A stretch of DNA of 6,942 nucleotides from Desulfotomaculum sp. (GTDB taxonomy: Bacteria; Bacillota; Desulfotomaculia; Desulfotomaculales; Nap2-2B), in contig DMDI01000013.1 in the NCBI GenBank assembly GCA_003445555.1, positions 1 through 6,942 on the forward strand. Reading direction: 5' to 3'. Both the position numbers and the translations under genes were made by a program. The notes beneath the pieces were generated by a model. That model was not told the DNA's origin and made no database searches. It saw only the letters and a list, made by a program, of their open reading frames with translations. The stretch's first letter is position 1, and each line of letters opens with the position of its first letter. This document shows positions 1-5,838 of this stretch, in pieces.

Positions 1-144
1 CGGCATACCGGAAACCGTTTCAAACTTATCCGGCCGGTCTTTTATTTTTTGGCGCTCTTCTAACCACTTTTCCTGGTTTACCTTAATTTCGGCCAGCTTT
101 TCGTCACCAGCTGAAATCAAATCCTCTACTTTCAAACCGCTCAT
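1..144 (-). CDS. Acyl-CoA mutase large subunit (methylmalonyl-CoA mutase type), N-terminal fragment
   Basis: Only the first 48 codons are present; the frame is open to the window edge. The visible protein starts MSGLKVEDLI, is a charged amphipathic helix-like segment, and ends in FETVSGMP (residues 41-48). This resembles the 'F-x-T-x-SG-x-P' segment that precedes the substrate-binding barrel in B12-dependent methylmalonyl-CoA/isobutyryl-CoA mutase large subunits. Such enzymes rearrange the carbon skeleton of acyl-CoA, for example methylmalonyl-CoA to succinyl-CoA in propionate metabolism. The ATG at 142-144 is preceded by GGGGTGA (151-157 on the complement) at 6 nt, which fixes the start. A strong promoter lies just upstream, so it is probably transcribed independently of minC. 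The catalytic barrel and any cobalamin domain lie outside the window, so the substrate cannot be stated. The family call rests on one short motif and overall resemblance. Confidence 0.65.
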   Translation of the reverse strand, partial: MSGLKVEDLISAGDEKLAEIKVNQEKWLEERQKIKDRPDKFETVSGMP

Positions 145-183
145 TTAAAATCACCCCTTTAATGAATTTCATAATTTATAGAA

Positions 184-212
184 ATTATATTATTATATAA
201 TTTAAAAATCAA
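184..212 (-). promoter_or_regulatory. Sigma-A-type promoter of the acyl-CoA mutase gene
   Basis: On the minus strand a TTGATT -35 box (complement of 207-212) is followed after exactly 17 bp by a perfect TATAAT -10 box (complement of 184-189). Transcription would start near 176-178 and leave a leader of about 33 nt before the ATG at 144. The spacer is almost pure A/T, as in many Firmicutes promoters. AT-rich DNA can give such matches by chance, but the spacing and position directly upstream of a gene support the call. Confidence 0.6.
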
Positions 213-244
213 TTGGAAAACTACTAATTTATGGTTTTCGCCAA
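213..244 (-). terminator. Possible weak terminator hairpin after minC
   Basis: TTGGAAAAC (213-221) and GTTTT-CG-CCAA (234-244) form a 9-bp stem with a 2-nt bulge and a 12-nt loop. It lies 4 nt beyond the minC stop codon. On the minus strand it is followed by a broken T-rich stretch (TTGATTTTTAAATT) rather than a clean U tract. It abuts and overlaps the -35 region of the mutase promoter. It could end minC transcription weakly; the stem has few G/C pairs. Confidence 0.3.
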
Positions 245-248
245 ATAC

Positions 249-902
249 TTACTTATTTTTAAGGTATGGTTCAATAGCTATTTTTTGGCCTTCTAAAAAG
301 ACAATTAGCGCTTGATTTTTTGGATTATTAAAACTAACCCTGGGTTCGTTATTTACCCCGGCAATAACAAGACAACTTTTTTTATCAATACTCAGGGCCA
401 CAATAACGGCCTGGGAATTATTTTTTTCTCCGGCGCAAACAGTACCGGAACAGGTACCCATAACTACCACATTTCCAGCGGCCGCAACTTTTGCTCCTGA
501 GTGAATATCACCAATTATAACTAAGTGACCAGGGCAGTTTATTTCTTGTCCTGAACGCAGCGAGTGCGATACCAGCCAGGCATGCTCTGCCAGACCATTG
601 TTTAATAATGGGCTTTTTAAAAAGGGTTTGACATTTTTCCCTTCACCGGTTAAGGAAGAGTCTTTGGGGAAGGGGACCAGACCATACTGCTGGCAGATAT
701 TTTCAATCTCTACCCGCTGTTGACTGGAAATAGCTTGAACTGCCTGCCCAAAAGTAAACTTTGCCCCCTTAAAAAAATTGTTGGCCGCTTCCATTTTATT
801 TCTTAAGCTTTTTTTTATTTCGTCAAATTCATCATTGGGGTCAAAGACAATAATCAGACCCTCGCGAGTACCCTTAATACTAATCATTTCTTTAGTTAAC
901 AT
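249..902 (-). CDS. minC: Septum site-determining protein MinC
   Basis: The product is a 217-residue cytoplasmic inhibitor of FtsZ ring assembly that acts with MinD at the membrane to keep division at midcell. The N-terminal domain (about 6-70) has the family pattern 'IKGTREGLIIVFD' and 'FFKGAKFTF' (43-51). A variable linker spans about 75-112. The C-terminal beta-helix domain (about 113-205) begins with the MinD-contact motif RSGQ (116-119) and continues with GHLVIIGDIHSGAKVAAAGN, then GT-CSGTVCAG (149-158), where most homologues have G-x-LRG-x-xxAG. Length is normal. The ATG at 900-902 is the first possible start, because an in-frame stop lies two codons upstream. The likely GGGGAG Shine-Dalgarno (917-922 complement) is 14 nt away, unusually far, so translation may be modest. 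The gene is divergent from glgA. minD, often adjacent in Firmicutes, is not next to it here. Confidence 0.93.
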   Translation of the reverse strand: MLTKEMISIKGTREGLIIVFDPNDEFDEIKKSLRNKMEAANNFFKGAKFTFGQAVQAISSQQRVEIENICQQYGLVPFPKDSSLTGEGKNVKPFLKSPLLNNGLAEHAWLVSHSLRSGQEINCPGHLVIIGDIHSGAKVAAAGNVVVMGTCSGTVCAGEKNNSQAVIVALSIDKKSCLVIAGVNNEPRVSFNNPKNQALIVFLEGQKIAIEPYLKNK

Positions 903-947
903 AAATTAACTTTTTTCTCCCCTTTTGTATTTATCTTTCGCCTTTTG

Positions 948-976
948 TTGACATTTTCCTGCTTAGGTTAAAAATA
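948..976 (+). promoter_or_regulatory. Candidate promoter for glgA
   Basis: A consensus TTGACA -35 box sits at 948-953. The -10 region is less clear: AAAAAT (970-975, 16-bp spacing) and TAAAAA (969-974, 15-bp spacing) each match TATAAT at four of six positions. A better-looking TATTAT at 975-980 is spaced too far (21 bp). The implied leader is about 85 nt. The region is shared with the opposite-strand minC, for which only a GATAAT-like -10 (complement of 976-981) without a good -35 is visible. Confidence 0.4.
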
Positions 977-1069
977 TTATCTTGAAATTAATCGGATTTG
1001 CATAAAAAAGATCTGTTTGCGGTAACTTTACCTTAAGGGTTTTAACTTGAAAAAAAGGAGGATAAAAAT

Positions 1070-2563
1070 ATGTTTGACCGGCCTTTAAAAATTTTATTTG
1101 TAGCTTCTGAAGTAGTGCCTTTTGCCAAAACTGGCGGACTGGCCGATGTTGCCGGTTCCCTTCCTAAGGCTTTGGCTACGGTAAGCAACAATCACTCAGG
1201 TAATGACGTAAGGATAGCCTTACCCCATTATAAAGGTATTGAAGGGGCCCGGTATTTAATTGACTTCCCGGTAAATATGATTACCCGAACAGAATCAGCA
1301 ATTATACGGGAAGCCACCATTGAAGCAAAGTATAACGGTGAGCACCGCTTGATCCCGGTATACCTGGTAGACAACCATCATTATTTTTACCGTGACGGAA
1401 TGTATATGTTTGCTGATGAAGCCACCCGTTTTGCTTTTTTTTGTCACGCCGTACTGGAAATACTACCTAAGTTGAACTGGCAGCCAGATATTATTCATTG
1501 CAACGACTGGCAAACCGGACCCATCCCTCTTTTTCTAAAAACAAAACTTTTCCAGCACTCTTTTTATCGTAAAACAGCTACCATATTTACCATTCATAAC
1601 CTACAATACCAAGGTAATTTTCCTAAAGAAACTTTGTCTTTGTTGGGTGTTGACGATAGTTATTTTACCCCGGATTTACTTGAGTTTTACGGTACCGTCA
1701 GTTATATTAAGGCCGGAATTCTTTTTGCGGATATAATAAATACGGTAAGCAAAACCTACGCGACCGAAATTCAAAAACCTGAAACAGGGGAACGGCTGGA
1801 TGGTCTTTTACGTAAACGCTCCCGTGATTTGTATGGTATTATTAACGGCATTAACTACCATGAATTTAATCCTAAAACAGACCCTCGCATTTACCGGAAT
1901 TATGATCAAAATAGTTTTGAAAACAAAAAAGAAAATAAGTATTATCTTCAAAAGGAATTTAATTTACCGGTAAAAGACGTGCCTGTATTGGGGATAATTT
2001 CACGATTGGTGGACCAGAAAGGACTTGATTTGATTGCCGGGGTTATAGAAAAACTAATGGAATTGGAGGTTCAATTATTAATTTTAGGGAGCGGGGAACG
2101 GTACTACGAGGACTTGTTTAAAGAATTAAAAAACCGTTTTCCGGAAAAATTAGGGGTTTATATTGGCTTTAACGCTATATTTGCCCAACGTATTTATGCG
2201 GGCTCCGACATATTTTTAATGCCCTCTAAATATGAACCCTGTGGTTTAGGCCAATTGATTGCCATGCGTTACGGAACTATACCGGTAGTTCGGGCTACCG
2301 GCGGTTTGGCTGATACGGTTAATAATTATAACCCCCTTACCGGTTCGGGGAATGGTTTTACGTTTACCGGATATAACCATAAAGACTTTTATTTTGTAAT
2401 TGAGCAAGCCCTAAATTTATACCAGGAAAATCATGCTCAATGGCAAAAATTAGTTAAAATAGCCATGGAATTAGATTTTTCCTGGGCGCGTTCCGCGATT
2501 GAATACCTTCAATTATACCAGGAGGCCCTGTCAAGGAATAAAATGTTCGCCAAAACCGTTTAA
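1070..2563 (+). CDS. glgA: Glycogen (starch) synthase, GT5 family, ADP-glucose type
   Basis: This 497-residue retaining glucosyltransferase adds glucose from a nucleotide sugar, typically ADP-glucose in bacteria, to the non-reducing end of an alpha-1,4-glucan for storage. The N-terminal GT-B half carries the signature KTGGL (20-24) in 'KTGGLADVAGSLPKAL', HCNDWQTG (143-150) and TIHNLQYQG (174-182). The hinge NGINYHEFNP is at 260-268ff. The C-terminal half has SRLVDQKGLDL (311-321), with R312 and K317 matching the phosphate-binding Arg/Lys pair, and PSKYEPCGLGQL (385-396), with E389 the conserved donor-site glutamate. RATGGLADTV (408-417) follows. All key motifs are intact; it is slightly longer than the usual 475-485 residues. 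AAGGAGG (1055-1061) stands 8 nt before the ATG. No glgC, glgB or glgP lies beside it in the window, so it appears to be a single-gene unit. Confidence 0.95.
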   Translation: MFDRPLKILFVASEVVPFAKTGGLADVAGSLPKALATVSNNHSGNDVRIALPHYKGIEGARYLIDFPVNMITRTESAIIREATIEAKYNGEHRLIPVYLVDNHHYFYRDGMYMFADEATRFAFFCHAVLEILPKLNWQPDIIHCNDWQTGPIPLFLKTKLFQHSFYRKTATIFTIHNLQYQGNFPKETLSLLGVDDSYFTPDLLEFYGTVSYIKAGILFADIINTVSKTYATEIQKPETGERLDGLLRKRSRDLYGIINGINYHEFNPKTDPRIYRNYDQNSFENKKENKYYLQKEFNLPVKDVPVLGIISRLVDQKGLDLIAGVIEKLMELEVQLLILGSGERYYEDLFKELKNRFPEKLGVYIGFNAIFAQRIYAGSDIFLMPSKYEPCGLGQLIAMRYGTIPVVRATGGLADTVNNYNPLTGSGNGFTFTGYNHKDFYFVIEQALNLYQENHAQWQKLVKIAMELDFSWARSAIEYLQLYQEALSRNKMFAKTV

Positions 2564-2606
2564 AAAAGGCTTATAATTTTTTTAAAAAAGTTTTTATAAT
2601 CTTTTT
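2563..2606 (+). terminator. A/T-rich inverted repeat just after glgA, possible terminator
   Basis: AAAAAG (2563-2568) plus TTATAA (2571-2576) can pair with TTATAA (2594-2599) plus CTTTTT (2601-2606), with small internal mismatches. The enclosed T-run/A-run can pair further. The structure begins at the last base of the glgA stop codon and its 3' arm ends in a T tract, as an intrinsic terminator would. It has almost no G/C pairs, so stability is doubtful. Confidence 0.35.
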
Positions 2607-2779
2607 AAACGTAGCAGGGTTTTTTACCTTCTATGTCGAATATAACTAACTAAAATTTAAATCAAATAATTTACTCTATATTTAACCTTACAGAGGTATA
2701 GCCTTTATTAAAATAACTTAAAAGAAGGTGATAAGTTTCAGCTACTAAATTCAGGTTACTTTACCAAAAAAATTAAAAT
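2607..2779. other. AT-rich non-coding leader between glgA and the acyl-CoA dehydrogenase gene
   Basis: No open frame with a start codon and ribosome binding site is visible on either strand. TATAAC (2641-2646) resembles a -10 box but has no -35 at a workable distance. TTTACT (2670-2675) and TTTAAC nearby lack a partner -10. A Shine-Dalgarno-like AAGGTGAT (about 2725-2732) is not followed by a start codon. A promoter for the downstream operon is expected here on positional grounds but cannot be placed from the sequence. No Rex-type (TTGTTAA-N4-TTAACAA) palindrome was seen. Confidence 0.5.
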
Positions 2780-2794
2780 AAGGAGGACGAATTA

Positions 2795-3934
2795 GTGAAT
2801 TTTAAGCTCACCGAGGAGCAAGAATTACTCCGTAAAACAGTCCGGGATTTTGCTGAAAATGAGATAGGTCCTAAAGCAGCGGAAATGGATGAGAAAGAAG
2901 ATTACGACTGGTCATTATGGGACAAGATGGCAGATATGGGGTTAACGGGGATTGTTTTTCCTGAAAAATACGGTGGGGCGGAAATGGATTACGTAAGCTA
3001 TGCCCTTGCGGTAGAAGAACTAGCCCGGGTTGACGCTTCTTCTAGTGTAGTAATTGCTGCGCATACCTCACTTTGCAGTTGGCCCATCTATGCCTTTGGA
3101 AATGAAGAACAAAAACAAAGATTTTTAGTGCCCCTGGCCGAAGGAAAAAAACTTGGAGCTTTAGGCTTAACCGAGCCTTCTGCCGGTTCGGACGCAGGCG
3201 CCGTTAAATTGACAGCGGTACCCGATGGCAACGACTATATTTTGAATGGCACTAAAACTTTTATTACTAATGGTGGTAAAGGCGATATATATGTGGTCGT
3301 GGTTAGTACGGATAAAGCAAAAAAACATCGTGGCACAGCTGCTTTTGTGGTAGAAAAAGGAACTCCCGGTTTCACTTTTGGAAAAAAAGAGCACAAATTG
3401 GGTATTCGTGCTTCTTATACATATGAGCTCGTTTTTGAAAATTGCCGTGTTCCTAAAGAAAATATGCTGGCCTCGGACGGTGATGGTTTTAAAGTTGCTA
3501 TGGCTACTCTTGATGGAGGCAGAATTAGTATTGCCGCCCAAGCAGTTGGCATCGCGCAGGGAGCTTATGAACAGGCACTGGCTTACAGTAAGATACGGGA
3601 GCAATTTGGCCGGCCAATTTCGGCTAACCAGGGAATTCAATGGATGTTGGCGGATATGCATACCCGTGTTGAAGCCTCGCGCCTACTAACCCTTCATTCT
3701 GCTTATTTAAGGGATGCGGGAGAACCTCATACAAAGGAATCAGCCATGGCTAAACTATACGCGGCTGAGTGTTCAATGTGGGTTACCGTCAAAGCGGTGC
3801 AAATATTTGGCGGTTACGGATATAGCCGGGAGTACCCGGTAGAACGGATGATGAGAGACGCCAAAATTACCGAGATTTATGAAGGTACTAGCGAGGTACA
3901 AAGGATAGTAATTTCAAATAGTATTTTAAGGTAG
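2795..3934 (+). CDS. Acyl-CoA dehydrogenase (short-chain / butyryl-CoA dehydrogenase-like)
   Basis: This 379-residue FAD flavoprotein makes the trans-2,3 double bond in acyl-CoA during beta-oxidation, or catalyses the reverse, and passes electrons to ETF. Length is typical. The N-terminal helical domain spans about 1-115. Family signature 1, GLTEPSAGSDA (124-134), is in the middle beta domain. The C-terminal helical domain has the FAD-contact segment IREQFGRPI (267-275) and signature 2, QIFGGYGYSREYPVERMMRD (336-355). E363 in 'YEGTSEVQR' is at the position of the catalytic base of short- and medium-chain enzymes, which argues against isovaleryl-CoA dehydrogenase. Chain length is not decidable here. 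It starts with GTG; AAGGAGG (2780-2786) at 8 nt fixes this and no nearby ATG competes. It is the first gene of a same-strand cluster with etfB, etfA and the membrane oxidoreductase, 33 nt before the etfB start. Confidence 0.93.
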   Translation: MNFKLTEEQELLRKTVRDFAENEIGPKAAEMDEKEDYDWSLWDKMADMGLTGIVFPEKYGGAEMDYVSYALAVEELARVDASSSVVIAAHTSLCSWPIYAFGNEEQKQRFLVPLAEGKKLGALGLTEPSAGSDAGAVKLTAVPDGNDYILNGTKTFITNGGKGDIYVVVVSTDKAKKHRGTAAFVVEKGTPGFTFGKKEHKLGIRASYTYELVFENCRVPKENMLASDGDGFKVAMATLDGGRISIAAQAVGIAQGAYEQALAYSKIREQFGRPISANQGIQWMLADMHTRVEASRLLTLHSAYLRDAGEPHTKESAMAKLYAAECSMWVTVKAVQIFGGYGYSREYPVERMMRDAKITEIYEGTSEVQRIVISNSILR

Positions 3935-3954
3935 TTATTAATTTATAATGATAC

Positions 3955-3970
3955 AAGGAGGATGAGTATG
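3955..3970 (+). promoter_or_regulatory. Ribosome binding site that decides the etfB start
   Basis: AAGGAGG at 3955-3961 directly abuts an ATG at 3962 (zero spacing), too close for initiation. The in-frame ATG at 3968 is 6 nt away, close to optimal. The start is therefore placed at 3968, so the protein begins MKIVALVKQ, the usual ETF-beta N-terminus, instead of two residues earlier. Confidence 0.85.
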
Positions 3971-4735
3971 AAAATTGTCGCTTTAGTAAAACAAACCTTT
4001 GACTCCGAGGCAAAAATTGCCTTAGAGGGGGGTAAAATTGGCCGGCAAGGAATTAGTTTAATTATGAACCCTTATGATGAATACGCCGTGGAAGAAGCCC
4101 TTAAGCTTAAAGAAAAACACGGTGGAGAGGTTACCGTGGTAACGGTAGGGTCCGATGAAGCAACGGAAGCCGTACGGCAGGCCCTGGCCATGGGTGCCGA
4201 TCAGGGTATTTTAGTTAATCCGGGAACAGAAGATATTGACGAAAGTACAATTGCTACAATTTTAGCCAAAGCAGTTAGCGGCCTGGAATACGATCTAATT
4301 TTAGGCGGTTTTCGAGCCATTGATGACGGTTCAGCTCAGGTAGCCGGCCGGGTAGCGGAAATTCTTAATCTTCCGGTAGTAAACATGGTAACCAAACTAG
4401 AGGCAGACGGGGGTAAAGCGGTAGCTACGGCAGATATTGAAGGCGGCAGCGCGGTAATGGAAGTAACATTGCCGGCCGTAATTACCGCCCAAAAAGGATT
4501 AAATGAGCCGCGCTATCCTTCAATGAAAGGAATAATGCAAGCTAAGAAAAAACCTTTGAAAAAGATAGGACTTGGGGACGTAAGTCTGGATGCCAGTCAA
4601 GTAGCGGCAAAAGTAAAGGTATTAACATACTCTTTACCTCCAGCCCGCGCAGCAGGAAAGATCATTCCCGGTGAACCGGCTGAAGCCGCGGCCGCTTTAG
4701 CCAAGGCATTACGTGAAGAAGCAAAAATTATCTAA
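3968..4735 (+). CDS. etfB: Electron transfer flavoprotein, beta subunit
   Basis: This 255-residue small subunit of the EtfAB heterodimer carries electrons from acyl-CoA dehydrogenase. The N-terminus MKIVALVKQTFDSEAKI, the NPYDEYAVEEALKLKE segment (34-49), QALAMGADQGILV (71-83) and DLILGGFRAIDDGSAQVAGRVAE (109-131) are characteristic nucleotide-binding-fold segments. The family signature region follows at about 144-174 (EGGSAVMEVTLPAVITA). The recognition loop EPRYPSMKGIMQAKKKP (180-196) docks on dehydrogenases. Its M186 sits where human ETF-beta has the anchoring Leu195. Whether this ETF binds a second FAD and bifurcates, or binds AMP as in classical ETF, cannot be settled by eye; the neighbouring membrane oxidoreductase favours a quinone-linked, non-bifurcating role. 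Its stop codon overlaps the etfA ribosome binding site, suggesting translational coupling. Confidence 0.95.
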   Translation: MKIVALVKQTFDSEAKIALEGGKIGRQGISLIMNPYDEYAVEEALKLKEKHGGEVTVVTVGSDEATEAVRQALAMGADQGILVNPGTEDIDESTIATILAKAVSGLEYDLILGGFRAIDDGSAQVAGRVAEILNLPVVNMVTKLEADGGKAVATADIEGGSAVMEVTLPAVITAQKGLNEPRYPSMKGIMQAKKKPLKKIGLGDVSLDASQVAAKVKVLTYSLPPARAAGKIIPGEPAEAAAALAKALREEAKII

Positions 4736-4747
4736 GGAGGGAAAATT

Positions 4748-5728
4748 ATGGCCAAAGGAATATTAGTTTTTGCGGAACAACGGGATGGAAAAATTAAAAA
4801 AGTAACTTACGAGTTGTTAAGCGCAGGGAAAAAAATCGCCAGTCAACTAGGCGAAGAGGTAAGCGCCGTCCTGGTAGGCAAAGGAGTAAGCTCGCTGGCC
4901 GGTGGTTTAGGTGAATACGGAGCAGATAAAGTATATGTGATTGAAAATGACGCCTTAGAAAATTACACTACCGACGCCTATGCAAACGTGGTTGCTGATT
5001 TGGTTAAGCAAAACGAACCCACGGCCTTTTTGCTGGGTTGTTCTATTACCGGCCGGGATTTGGCGGCTCAGGTAGCCCAAAAATTGGACACTGGTTTATT
5101 AACTGATTGTATAAATGTGATGGTAGAAAATGGCCAAATAGTATTTACCAGGCCCATATACGCCGGTAAAGCAATAATTAACGCAGCAATTCCTGAAGCA
5201 CGGCCGGTTATGGCCACTATCAGGCCTAACGTTTTACCGGTAGACGAACCGCAAGCCGGAAAAAGTGCTGAGGTAATTAATGTCCCGGCTAATATAGGCA
5301 ACGTTCGTACAACGGTAAAAGATGTTATCCGGCAGGTAAGTGCCCGTCCCGAGCTTACGGAAGCTGACATTATTGTTTCTGGTGGACGGGGGATGAAGGG
5401 ACCAGAGAATTTTAAGCTATTGGAAGATTTAGCCGATGTATTGGGAGCAGCCGTGGGTGCCTCCCGTGCTTGCGTTGACGCCGGTTGGGTACCGCTAAGC
5501 ATACAGGTAGGACAGACAGGTAAAACTGTTTCCCCCAATCTTTATATTGCGGCCGGTATCTCTGGAGCTATTCAGCATTTAGCAGGGATGAGTTCTTCGA
5601 AAGTTATCGTAGCGGTAAATAAAGATTCTGAAGCCAATATCTTTAAGAGTGCTGATTTTGGGGTTGTTGGCGATTTATTTGAGGTCTTACCGGTATTAAC
5701 TCAAGAAATTAAAAAATTAAAGGCTTAA
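4748..5728 (+). CDS. etfA: Electron transfer flavoprotein, alpha subunit
   Basis: This 326-residue large ETF subunit holds the FAD that shuttles electrons between dehydrogenase and membrane oxidoreductase. The N-terminal domain (about 1-190) has the Rossmann-like fold shared with EtfB, including [20 protein letters not shown] (94-113). The C-terminal FAD domain is fully conserved: SGGRGM (211-216), [13 protein letters not shown] (237-249), [11 protein letters not shown] (253-263), [12 protein letters not shown] (270-281), NKD (291-293) and ADFGVVGD (302-309). There is no N-terminal ferredoxin-like cluster extension. AAGGAGG (4734-4740), overlapping the etfB stop codon, lies 7 nt before the ATG; the gap between the two genes is 12 nt. 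Its 3' end overlaps an A/T hairpin. Confidence 0.97.
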   Translation: MAKGILVFAEQRDGKIKKVTYELLSAGKKIASQLGEEVSAVLVGKGVSSLAGGLGEYGADKVYVIENDALENYTTDAYANVVADLVKQNEPTAFLLGCSITGRDLAAQVAQKLDTGLLTDCINVMVENGQIVFTRPIYAGKAIINAAIPEARPVMATIRPNVLPVDEPQAGKSAEVINVPANIGNVRTTVKDVIRQVSARPELTEADIIVSGGRGMKGPENFKLLEDLADVLGAAVGASRACVDAGWVPLSIQVGQTGKTVSPNLYIAAGISGAIQHLAGMSSSKVIVAVNKDSEANIFKSADFGVVGDLFEVLPVLTQEIKKLKA

Positions 5729-5735
5729 ATTTTTT
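5711..5735 (+). terminator. A/T hairpin at the etfA stop codon
   Basis: AAAAAATTAA (5711-5720) pairs with TTAAATTTTTT (5725-5735) around an AGGC tetraloop with one bulged A. The 3' arm is itself a run of six T. The shape resembles a bidirectional A/U-type terminator, but the stem lacks G/C pairs and overlaps the last codons of etfA, so ribosomes would interfere. At most it gives partial termination before the next gene. Confidence 0.28.
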
Positions 5736-5738
5736 ATA

Positions 5739-5808
5739 GGGGGGTACTCAAAAAAAATTAAAAATTAAACGCATATTTCTTTTACATATTATGTATTGAG
5801 GACCCCCT
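5739..5808 (+). promoter_or_regulatory. Long inverted repeat between etfA and the membrane oxidoreductase gene
   Basis: The left arm GGGGGGTACTCAA (5739-5751) and right arm TTGAGGACCCCCT (5796-5808) pair over 13 positions with one A-G mismatch and one terminal G-U. They enclose a 44-nt A/T-rich loop. No U tract follows, so it is not a standard intrinsic terminator. The next gene's Shine-Dalgarno (5822-5827) lies outside the stem and stays accessible. A weak TTAAAC/TATTAT promoter-like pair (5765-5770, 5787-5792, 16-bp spacing) sits inside the loop. Possible roles are an mRNA-stabilizing or processing hairpin that sets different transcript levels, or a protein-binding dyad. The pairing is seen directly; the function is inferred. 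Confidence 0.5.
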
Positions 5809-5821
5809 AAGTTTAATTAGG

Positions 5822-5838
5822 AAGGAGTGGATGATATG
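5822..5838 (+). promoter_or_regulatory. Ribosome binding site and start choice for the membrane oxidoreductase
   Basis: AAGGAG (5822-5827) precedes two overlapping ATG codons. The ATG at 5831 reads ATG-ATA-TGA and stops at once; the ATG at 5836, 8 nt from the AAGGAG, opens the long frame. The start is therefore 5836. Confidence 0.8.

Noticed and set aside
1021..1040. Short palindromes GGTAA-c-TTTACC and CCTTAAGG upstream of glgA as an operator
   Set aside because: Arms are only 4-5 nt in A/T-rich DNA and match no operator I can name; chance occurrence is likely.
2720..2794. Possible small leader peptide after the AAGGTGAT-like sequence upstream of the dehydrogenase gene
   Set aside because: No ATG, GTG or TTG at a usable distance follows the Shine-Dalgarno-like sequence.
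2564..2794. Riboswitch or T-box leader in the glgA-dehydrogenase gap
   Set aside because: No T-box sequence, no conserved aptamer core and no strong terminator/antiterminator pair could be recognised.
3167..3661. 164-codon open frame on the minus strand inside the acyl-CoA dehydrogenase gene
   Set aside because: It lies wholly antisense to a gene with all family motifs, its translation resembles no family I recognise, and it has no suitable ribosome binding site.
3378..3689. 103-codon plus-strand frame inside the acyl-CoA dehydrogenase gene
   Set aside because: It is a different-frame reading of a fully intact gene and does not indicate a frameshift, since the dehydrogenase frame is continuous with all motifs.
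5068..5538. 156-codon open frame on the minus strand inside etfA
   Set aside because: Antisense to the conserved etfA coding region; Pro/Ser/Thr-rich translation typical of a reverse-frame shadow.
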